DNA of 64,000 nucleotides from Rhineura floridana (taxonomy: Eukaryota; Chordata; Lepidosauria; Squamata; Rhineuridae), in the NCBI RefSeq assembly GCF_030035675.1, contig NC_084487.1, positions 94,622,486 to 94,686,485 of the forward strand. The letters run 5' to 3'. Below are positions 37,701 to 49,700 of this stretch, one piece after another. The position numbers and the translations under genes were made by a program. The notes beneath the pieces were generated by a model. That model was not told the origin of the DNA, did not search any database, and saw nothing but the letters and a program-made list of their open reading frames with translations. Position 1 is the first letter of the stretch, and each line of letters opens with the position of its first letter.

Positions 37701-40700
37701 CTGAAACATGTTGCTTGCATAAGTAACATGGGCTCCTGCTGGGAGGAAGGGTGGGATATAAATGAAATAATAAATAAGTATTCAACTCCCACAGATTAAT
37801 ATTTGGTAGAGGCACTTTTCACTGCAATTATAGCTTTAAGTCTTTTGGGGTAGGTATGTACCAGCTTTGCACAGTGTCGGAGGATTTGCTCCAGGTCATT
37901 CAGGTTGGTTGGACGTTGCCTGTGGACTGCAATTTTCAAGGAGTGCACAGATTCTCAATGGGATTGAGACCAGGACTTTGACTGGGCCACTGTAGGACTT
38001 TCACCTTTTTGTTCTTAAGCCACTCCAGTGTTGCTTTGGCCATGTGCTTGGGATCATTGTCCTGCTGAAAAGTGAATTTTCTCTCAAGCTTCAGTTTTTT
38101 AGTGGACTGAAGCAAGTTCTCTTGCAGTATTTCCCTGTATTTTGCTCCATCTGTTCTTTCTTCAGTTTTAACAAGATGCCCAGTCCCTACTGATGAGAAG
38201 CATCCCCACAGCATGATGCTGCCACCATACTTCACTGCAGGGATGGTTTGTCTTGAGGCATGGGCAGTGTTAGGTTTGTGCCACACATAGCGCTTTGAGT
38301 TTTGGCCAAAAAGCTCTATCTTGGTCTCATCTGACCACAAAACCTTTTCCCACATCGCAGCTGGGACACTCTCATGCTTTCTGGCAAACTCCAGACGTGC
38401 TTTCAGATGGTACTTTTTGAGTAATGGTTCTTTCTTGCCACCCTTCTGTATAGGCCAGTGTTATGCAGAGTTCTTGATATGATGACTGGTGCACCATTAC
38501 TCCACTCCCAGCCACTGAACTCTGTAGCTCCTTCAAAGTGATCGTTGGCCTCTCTCTGGCTTCTCTCACAAGTCTCCTCGTTTGAGCGCTGAGTTTTGAG
38601 GGACGGCCTTTTCTTGGCGGTATGATGCCGTTTCCACTTCCTGATTATTGATCCAACTGTGTTCACTGGGATATCCAAACACTTGGATATTATTTTGTAC
38701 CCTTTTCCTAATCTATGCATTTGTATTACATCATCTCTCACTATTGTAGGGTGCTCGTTGGTCTTCATTTTCCTTCAGATCCAATAATCCTTCAATAGTG
38801 GGAGTTTTATCCTGACAATGTGACAGCAACTTTAATGGTTCACAGGAGGAGGCCAATGGTAAGGTAATTGTGTCCTCAATAGGGCAATTTCTTTCATCTG
38901 TGTAAACTGGAGCTTCCACAACACAGGGGCTGAATACTTATGCCAGCAACATGTTTCAGTTTATGTTTCTTAGAAACCTTTCCCAACATAAAACCAGTGT
39001 CACCTTACAATAATTGATTTTGAGTTTCAGTGTTTCAAAATAAAATATCATACAGAACGAAATTACAATGTACCATTTGTAATTCAGTAATATCAGAGCA
39101 CTGGTCAGGGCTCTGACTACTTTTGCAAGGCACTGTATATCAATTTCTAAATATGATATTTGATCACCCAAATGTGTATGTATTGTGCATCACACACCAC
39201 TGCAATGTGAATAACTCTGAATAATGGAATTCATACATACCACTCCAGCGTGGTGGACCTAGATCACAAACGTAACATATATTAACTTTCCCTGAAGCAT
39301 CCTAGTGTCGCTTAGTTCCATAATCTATTGATATGAAACTGTCTGTCTCTGACCTTTGCTGCCTGTCTCATTAGAATTACACTACAGAGACACAGCCAGT
39401 TCTGTAGTATAGTGGGGTACTACAGAAGTATTGAATTATAACACTAGTTTGCTGACCTACAATTATAGTTGGCCATTAAAGCTACTTGTCAAAAAGACAT
39501 AAGCCAATTTCTACAGAATTAATGCACTCCTGGGACATCCTCTGCTTAAGACTCTTTTTTCTTCTTTTCTTTTTTTGGCTTAGTAGTTCCCACTGCTGAA
39601 GAGATAAGATGGTTTTGAAACTGAAAAGCTTCTTGGCCATGGAATTCTCGGCTTACATTAAGTCAAAACACAGCATGTTATATTCCATTTCCAATTAAGT
39701 GTGATATACTCCCAAGTAATTGCTCCAATTGTAGGCACAGTTATATATTTAACAAAATGTGCAAATATAAACGTTTTTTTTAAAAAAAATAGAGGAATGT
39801 TTTTCAACCTGCCATAATATATTTTAATGATCTCACATAGGTTGGATTCACACTGCAGTTCCACAGGAGTGTACTGGGTGGAGTTCTCCTCAGGAGATGC
39901 TCCCACTGACTGGGGGGAGGAGAACAGAGAGGAGACTTGTCAATTCACCCCTCCCTCAGTGCCATCGCCACACACTTCCAGCTGTCTTGAACAATGTGGG
40001 AGGTAGGACTAGGTGCTGCAGGGGTAGGGGAAGTCAGTTAAAGTCTCTCCCCCACTCCACTCCACCCCACCCCGAAGAAGCAGCCTTTCCATCCATGGAA
40101 AGAGAAGTGTGGATCCAACCCAGCATTTTGCAGGCATTACAAGACATGATTAGTGGACTCACCTTGTCTTCGCAATTCATTTTTAACAGCTTCCACTCCT
40201 CCTGTTTTTTCTATAAAATCATATATAACCTTGGATGTTTCCTTGTCTTTCAGCTGAGCCTCTGAAATTCCACACATATCAAATAGATTTTTTAACTCTG
40301 GATCCAAATTGTTAACCTACAAGAAACATAACTATCAGAAGCTACTTTTTTGTTTTGCAAACAGTAACATACAGATTCTTGTATTAGAACCTCAAGCTCT
40401 GTGGCAAGGCACCAGTCAGCTGAAATTGCTTAGTTTCTGGGAGGATTCCTATTTTCGCACACGAAGCTTAAAACATTCTGAAATTGGTTTGTAATGCAAA
40501 CGTAACACCCCAGTGACCAAAAACGTATGAATTACAACTTCCAATTTTTGTTTCACATGAACAAGGTAAATCCACACACAAAAATATAGAGTGGCCAAGG
40601 AATGCTCATAGTTTTGGAACAGTTGTCATTCTCATGCTTACTTACATCAAAACCTGTGTTTGGGTCCCAGCCAACATGTCCAATGTGTCTAGGGGAAAAA

Positions 40701-43700
40701 GCCAACACACAAAATTAGAAAATACATAGGGTTAAAAGCAGCTGTACCTTAATATGTGATCTTCAAGGTGATGAATTGTCATGTAGAATTTACCAACTGA
40801 TACAAAGAATATCTACAGAAAATGGTCAAATCCTTTTTTCATTTATAATAGTTTGATAATAATGGAGACAGCCTTTGTGAAATAAGGACCTGAGATATTT
40901 GCTCAGACTACATTTCCCAGATATTGTCAGTGGTGTGTGATATTACCATAATCCCCAGCCGGCTTAGCCAATGGCCAAGGATGATGTGAGTTGTAGACCA
41001 ACAACATCTGGGGACCCATGGTTGAAGAACAGTGCTTTAAGTAAGCAAACCTCCAGATCAGACTCCTGCAATGTGTTGTACATATGCCTCCTTTGAAGAC
41101 TTTTCAGAAACTTCAGTTAGGAGCCTAGCAGCTGTGTTTGGGGCTAAGAGGAAATATCTTCCTAGTTTTTAAAGCAACTACATTGTATTGTTGGTTAATT
41201 TCTGGGACCAATTCAGAGTGGCCTAAATGGTTTGGGACCCAAGTATCTTAAGGACCACTTTCTACTACATGAGAGCCAACTGTGCTCAAAAGCCCTCCTC
41301 AAGAGTGCTCCCACACTCTGTAGGAAGGCTATTTCACTGTGGATCACTGCATATGGACCCCCTTCCCTAGGCAGGCTTGCATATCTGATGTATTAGATAC
41401 TGGGCCGGGCTTTATTTGCCCATGCTTTCTAGCAAGTCACAGGCATCAATTTAAATTGATGACTTTATTGGTTCTGCTGGATTTCACCACCCTACTTTGC
41501 TTTCTGGGGATTTAAATACTGAGTTTTACTGTACGGATGGTTTATCATATAAGCCACCCTCGCACTTTAAAAAAGCACAAAAGGGTGGCCCATCTTAAAA
41601 TAAACTGACTGAATGTGGTCAATTCCAAAATGGCAAATTACAATGGGAAAAATCTGAACCGCTCCATTTTTCACAAGTTTGGTGCTGATCAAATTGACTT
41701 TTTCTCCAATTCAATAACTGTATTTTTGTGCATATTTGTAGATGATGATGATACTAATACTACTAATAATGCACGCTTACTGAAAGTTGCTTGGAGTTCC
41801 AATATCTGCCTTGGTTAATCTCTTCTTTTTTGCTTTTCCTTTTTTTTTCTCTTTGGTATACGAAATATTGTTGACTTGTGAACCATAAAATCTATTAGTG
41901 GTGATTTCTGGATTTTTGATGTCAACAGTTGCCATTGGTAGACTTGGACCTGTAGGAAAACAAACAGATTCACATTAGCTTGGTCTGCTCTATGCCCCTT
42001 GAACTCTATCCAAGTACTGAAGGAGAGAATGTTTCAAAAGCAAAATTATACTTAGTAAAAATTTTAGTTATGTATCACCTATCAGTGAAAACACAAGACA
42101 TAGGGTCAGGGATTTGTATCACTATCTTTTTCTGTTTTTGTTTTAATAAATAAAAGTAGTACCTTAAGATGATTCATTTTCCCCCAATAGATCTTTTTTT
42201 AACCCAATACCCCATTTCTAATCCAATCTCTCCCCCACATTTCAATCCAAAAACTGTTGTTTAGAGGGACAACTCCTGTTCTGAAATATTAGACAGCTTT
42301 TGACATCATTTTACAGTAAAAATAAGCACCAAAGTGTTTTTCTTCTCAAACTCAATATTTCTTACTCTTCTAAATATGTGAGCCCATCAGCATTATGCTT
42401 GCTTGTGTGGATACAATCTTTATAAAATTCAAGATGTATTATTAATAAGGCATACAAGTTATCTTCCAAGAGCAGGCAGCTATTGTGTAATAGAAGTTCT
42501 TATGAAATCTCAATATTTATTGGAAACGATGAGTGTTGGGTTCTGTGTTTCTGGAGCATTGCTAAGAAATCTAGCTGCTGCACTGTATTCCACAAGTTGC
42601 CACTAGGAAAGTGCAACATTCAGGTGTGCATGTCATATATACATGGACAGTAGTACAGAGGTGGAAAACGTTGGAAGGATCAGACATATGTGTGGTATAG
42701 AAATACATGGAATATAGCAGTGTTAGATCAAATTACACATCAACTTTGGCACTTGCAAGATAGATAGTTAAAGCACAGGTTTTGATGCCATTTGGTGGAA
42801 ATTCATGACATACATAAATGAAAATGATTTAAGTAGACAATTATCAGTTGTTGCCAGAATAATTTGGTTTTCATGATGATTTTAAGGTAATAACTTGCTG
42901 TAAAATATTTTGATTTGTAAGACATACTTGCTGTCTATGTTATTTTCATTGTAATGTGAATAATAATTAAAATATAATTTATTCATTTAAAAAAGAAAAG
43001 AAAAAATGTATACATGGATCATTACTGACAGATCCATGTTTACTAGTACAGGATACATTATTCTAGACAGTTCCAATAATTAAATTAGCGAGATAAAGTA
43101 GTAGATTGAGGTTCAAATATCCAACACTCAAATAGGCTTTTATTGTGATAAAAAGTATATTGTGTTTTCAGCCTGTGGTTTCATGCAACAACCACCAGAG
43201 GATTAGTTTTGTGGAGGTACAATGGCCCGCCAATAATTACACTGTCATACTGTAACATACAGAGTTGCCATGAAGATAAAAGTGAGGAAAAACCTCGACT
43301 AGACTCCACAAATTCCTTGAAAATGGGCTAGATACAAGTGAAATAGATATGTTATTAAACTGTATTTTTATGCATAAGTTACCAAGAAACTTGGTTCAGC
43401 TGGAACTCTACACATGCCTCAGGACTATGTGGTACCATTGCAAAATAGGTATTATATTAATCTCTCTCTCTCTCTCTCTGTGAGAGAGTGAGTGAGTGAG
43501 TGAGTGATATTATGGGTGAAATCCAACACTGTAAACAACTTCCATTCGCACAATAGTACTTGACCTTTCCCATCTCTCCCTGTAGCTTCCCCCCCCCAAA
43601 CCTGCTCCAGAGAGTGCTCCCAACCCTTTGGAGCAGGTTTACAGGGCATGAGAGGCTGCAAGGAGATGAAGCCCCACTGTGTGAATGGAAGTCTATTCTT

Positions 43701-46700
43701 CTTGCACATGGTCACCAAAGGACACAACCCCATATAACAAAAACAGGGGCCTAAAATTTGGGAGATATCCCACGATGGTAGAATTTATGGATTTATGCTG
43801 TGATTCACTATTTAAGCTATATACTGAAGTGTGTGTGTGTGTGTGTGTGTGTGTGCACATACACTCAAGCCATGTTATATTTAACTTGTAACACTTTAAC
43901 CTAAGAAATGGTTAATCTAAATTAAGTGATCAACCTACTAGAAATCTTTTATATTTGAAATAATTGTTAGGCTTTGGCTCTGCATCCTTGACAATATCAA
44001 GTCTGGTATATTAACTTTTTATTATTAAAGATGTTTATATGAAAAATGAATAACATCAAAAGGATTCTAAACGACAAAAGAAAGAAAAGGAAAATTCAAA
44101 CCCTGTAATTATTGGAGATGTTATAATCAAACCTGAGTCTAATCATTTTGTTATTCTTGGTTACAATAATAATTTGCAAATCATATCTATTTCTATTTTT
44201 AGGTATCATACACAGACAGCCAAAAAGGGAATCAAACTTCACAGGGTCTTATGAGTAATACTTATAGATGACGGAGGATATTGTATACTAGTTTGAATTG
44301 TATAAGAATTAATTTTTTGCCATGTTGCATAAAAATCACTTTGTATGTATTAAGTTATTATTATTTTTTTTTTACAATGCAACCAAAAGCATGTTTACTC
44401 AATAAAGAGTTCAATCTCAGGTTCTTTGTTAATCAGCTTCACAACAGTATATATCATTAGAAATAACTTTCAGCCAATGAAAAGGATGCTTACCACTCTC
44501 ATTAAGTTTTGGTTGTCCACGAGGAACACCATTTTCTTCTAACACTGCCATATTTATATCCAACAAAATGTTTCCCATCATAACACAGGCACCTTCCCCA
44601 TCAGCTGTAGATAGCTCAATTAGTGAAGATGAAAGTGGCCTATAAAGTTCATCATTTGGAAGAACATGACAATATAGTGGTCCTAAGCATCCACTAATAT
44701 TGATATCTGTTACATCCTCAGAAGTCTTTCCCGAAAATGTAGTACAAAACATTGCAATGCTTTGTGAAAATCCTCTATATTCCTCAATTGCTGTCTGCTG
44801 GAGGGCAGTTTACTGCAGACTAAATCAGATTCCAATGAAAGTGGGCCACATGGTTCCTGCAAAACCTTTAAAAAACTAATTCTGATAAATCCCCATTTTC
44901 ATCCCAACCATTATGATGGAAGCTCAGTAAATCTAATTGCTTCACACTGAAGAGACTTTCCCATTACTAACAAGAAGAAAAACACAAATCCCAGGAAATT
45001 ACAGGCTAATGCATTTTACATAACCAGTAATGCCAATTCGTTTAATCCCACAATTTTTACTATGCAATGTTATCCAAACCTTTCAACAATAGGTTTTTAT
45101 TTACTTTTACTGTTTTTAGTTACTGGTTTTTACTTACTTTGAAACAAAACGTCTACTGCATATTTGTGCAACTATTCAACTGTTGAGGCGTGTACCAATC
45201 AAGGTAGAGCACCATGTCTAACCCTTCAAAAGAAGAAACTTTTGATTTTGGCTCATGACTTAGCAGCTGAAACATATGAGCAAACTCTGCAGACAACAAT
45301 CTAATATTAGTATGCCAAATGGTTTAAAGCTGACTTCTTAAACCATTCCCATATTAATCAGCATATGCTAAGAAGAAAAGTTTGTCACTACTACATCAAC
45401 ATTTGCTTGCTGATTTTTATTCTCACTCCTTTATACCATTGCTCTTGGACCTTTTGCACTGCAGTTTTAAAGCACAACTGAGCAATCCTACAGATAATCA
45501 TAAGCACAACAGTACACTGCATATTTAATGTATGCATAAATACTCAAGTAGACGATTAAATTTATGAGTGATGAGACAGGAGTAAGTGAAAGATGCCGAA
45601 AGATGAATCAACAAAATTTCATGGTTACTGCAAGCAAAAAAAAAAAAATCTTACCATTTGGTAGATCTCTCCTTTTCTCTGTTAAAAAGGAAAAAAAAAT
45701 TATTCTATTCATGCACAAAACTGAATATTAGAGCATTTCTCATAGCCCCCTGAGACTTGTTATATGTGAATTGTTTCCCTATTCATGTTTGTCTATTCAT
45801 ATTTCAGACTTTGCTTTAGAAGGATGATTGTTGAAGAGGAAAAAGCTAACCAAACTTTCATTCATTTAACTTTCCTCTAATGGCCTACGGATGACCTCAA
45901 ATCTTTGAAATAATCTCTCAGCCAGGCTGCCATTGCTCCAGTTTCAAGACTGGCTTAGAAAGTCAGGCTCTTGATGTAAATCACAATTAAAAGTGGTATT
46001 CAAAAAAGAATGTGCTATTAGATTTCTTCAATCTTTTTTCAAAATCTCTTAGATCTAAAATACACTGCTTATCCTGCACTCTATTACTCTCAGTATTTCA
46101 AGAGGATAAAAATAAAACTTGAACTTAAGTAATTCTGGCCAAGTAAATAAAATGGCATTGAACGGACAGTGGTTAAAATTCTAGCAGAAATGTTTTGAAT
46201 GAAATAAACCATTCTGACAATTACCTAATCATCTAACGTAAGATCTGAGCATATTAAAGCTTACAATTTTTCTCCATGTTAAAGGAGGTAAGAGTAAAAT
46301 GTATGAAATTCTGTGAGTACAAGAAAAGTGTGTTAAAATACAACTGATGCATTTTAAAAAAACCAAGCTGATATTTTAGACCCAAGAATAATGATACTAA
46401 TATCATAATGAATGTGTTTGCAGAGTTTGGAGGTGTTATGATTAAATGTAACACTGGCATATTTACAGTATTGAAATGCATATGGGTAATGTGTAGCAAA
46501 TAAGTACACTGGCTAGTAGCCAATGGTGTTTATTGGCTGACATAAGAACTTCTATCAGTGGAATAGGGAAGGAATACGTTTTCAGCTATTTTCCTTTCCC
46601 CCCCCCACCTGTGGCTCCTCAACTCACCCTCATTAAATTTGCCCCAATGGGTTGGGAGACCTTCCAGAGAAGATTTGGAATGGGGCATAATGGATTGTGT

Positions 46701-49700
46701 GCTGGGGGAAAACTGCTTCCTTCTCACTCTGCAGACAGAAGCCTTACGGTCAATTAAACATCATTGGATACAAACCATTGTAATTGTTTCCCCCCCTAAT
46801 AAAAATGATAAAATATGCTTCCACAGAATGTTCCTTTTTAAAATATAGACACTAAATCTGAAGATAGGTTTTGCCTTTAATAATTAAACATTTTTTAAAA
46901 TAGAGAACTGCAAGTGTAGCATTCCTTCAACACATTTTTAACTACAGAAAACTGTCAGTTATGTATTAAACTAGAAGACACAATCAACTGTTTGGCTTTC
47001 ATTTCAATTTGGTAACTATGCAGTCCAATATTAAGTTTGCATCCCTCACTTTCAGAAGATGATACACTAACATTGTTTTCTATTTATCACTTTAATTCGA
47101 ACCAATTCCACAAACTTGTTAACTAATATTCAATCTGCTACTGTGCTTTTAAAGCTGCTTTGTTTATTAATACTGTCACTTTATTCCTTGCCACCCTGAC
47201 AGTTTTCATGCTTAAAGCTGGAGTACAGTACTTAATTAAAATACCCGATAGGCTTTCTTTCCTCATTTACACTGAATAAGTATTGTGGAGGTTAAAGGTT
47301 GCTGCTATTTAAAACTATGTACTAAAGCTCCTTAAACTGCGCAAACACAACAGCAATGTGAAAGGTGAGAAACTGTCACACCAGTTACTGCTTTACTCTT
47401 GCTTCAAAGCCCTCCATCCTCTTGAAAACCTACTGGACCCAATCAAAGTGGAACACAGCAAACATGTACTGTATGCTCCCATCATAGAGGCTTACAGGTA
47501 AGCAAGCATGTAAAACAGGATATGAGGGTGTTTTTGGGCTCTGATTACCTCACATGGGCTAAGTATTTCTTATAGGCTCTTCCAACTCTGTTCTATGAGT
47601 ACTCCCTCCATATAAAAAGGCTTCTGACACATTAAAAATGCATATTTAAGAGGTTGTTGTCCCTGACATTTAGTTTTTGGGAAGTCTGGAGTTTTCTGTA
47701 TAGAGGAGCATTCCATAATGGCGGTCTACCACCTGGAGTTTGAAGTAATTACAGCCCAGATGCAGGCATATCTCCTTATCTGCTTTTTGTAATAAGCAGG
47801 CCTTAGTATCATACAGCAGCTTGGAAAAGACACTGGATGCACTGTCCCAGCTCTCAGATTTAACTCCATGGGCCTTAAGACTACCTGTCTGTCAACTAAC
47901 TTTTATGTTATAGTAGCAGCTGTATTATACAATGCACTACAAATCAAATTATGCATTCCAGGCTGCCTTGTGAGACTAGAAGAGTCACACCAATAATTTA
48001 TTCTAGAACAAGAATTACATCCAGAAGCATAGTATAGACTAAGGACTCCATCTGGTGGTTTAACAGAGAAACAATTACTGTCATAAGTCAAGTCCAACTG
48101 CAGGATTACCCTTGCATGCATAAAAGCCAATAATAAATGCCCATGTAACATAGTATTGATTTTAAAATAAACATCTGAATCATATACTGTATGACAGGCA
48201 TGGAGAAAGAAGAAAAGAGCTCTCTCTTTGCACCAACGTTTATGAAGCCAAAGGATGCTAGGCCATCTGGTCTGGTTACATATATTCTTCTATGAACCAA
48301 GTCTAATCACGAACAAGGCATTAACATCAAAGGATTTCTACACACATACCAAAGCAGCCAGCTTTGGTTACCTGGCCTGCCGAACACTCTCCATGCATGT
48401 GCAGAACCCTACTTAACATTCCAAGCCAGAGAATAAAATCGGGGGATTGGGGCAGAGAATGACTTTTGATTCATAATGTAGCCTAACAATACGAGATGGG
48501 CAAATTCAGGTAATTGCATGCTTCAGAATTATCTTGAATATAACATGGATAAAATGACATGTAAACTGGAAGATCAGAGAACCAGCAGGAATTCCAGCTA
48601 TTGCATGGCAATTTTAACCACCTGCTAACATCACAATCATAGATGCTGACTATAGCTGTGATCCTATCAATTTGCACATTATGTATATTTGGGGAAGGTT
48701 GCTAATGTTCCCAAATATACAGCGTACAAAATGTAACCGAGATAGTGTTTATTCAGTGAACAGCAATAGGTACTTCATCAACTTAACAAAACAAATGGGG
48801 TTTACAGCAAAGTGTTGGAATACGTTCTCACTTCTAATAGGACTGCTCCTGCTGTTCAGGATTTAATGTCCCCCTCCAGCAGCCCATTCAACCTTCTTCC
48901 CCCAACCCATTTTCTTTCACAAATGACACTCAACATCATGCAGCTGCTGAGCACACTTGTTCCTCACTGGGTTGTTTTTTGTTTTTAGTTTGCTGTTCCT
49001 TTAGATGGTTTGCACTTCTGCACCTATTAAAGTTCCCCCAAGACTGGTGATACCTCCCCCTTGTTTCTCAGTTGCTCTATATTATGGTTCCATTTCTGTT
49101 GGCACCTACCACTCAAGTTCATTATTAGAAAACATGATAGCATTGAGGGCTTCAACCCTGTAAAATACTGTGTACACTGAATCTCATTGTATAACAGAAA
49201 CCTGTGGTCCTCCAGTTACTGGTCGACAACTCCTGTCACTTCTGACCGTTGGCCATTGAAACTGGCAAGACCAGCCCCGTTCTAGTGAATGCACAGGATT
49301 GAGGGTTCTTGCTCTCTCCCCTTTGCTCATTGGCTGGGACACATGGGAGATAACATCCAACATCATCTTGGGAGGCCACAGGTTCCCAACTCCTGTGGTA
49401 TGAAATCCTACTGGTGTTAGTTTTGATTGCTACAAACACGAACATTTTCTCCTAGGTTCTACACAAAGAAAAAAAGTATTGAAAAACTGTATCTACCAGA
49501 TTTTCGTTGTCGTCGTCCAAGTAAGTCTGTTATTGTCTTCTGGAATTTTTTAGCCTCTTCTTCGTTAGCAAAATTAAGACCCACCTGACATGTCTGAAAA
49601 ACAATTATTTTCCTATGAGCATAACTTTTTGAAGAAATTGTATGAATTGTTTGTAATCTTAAGATTTTTATCCTGTTGAGCTGCTTTGAGACTTTTTCTT

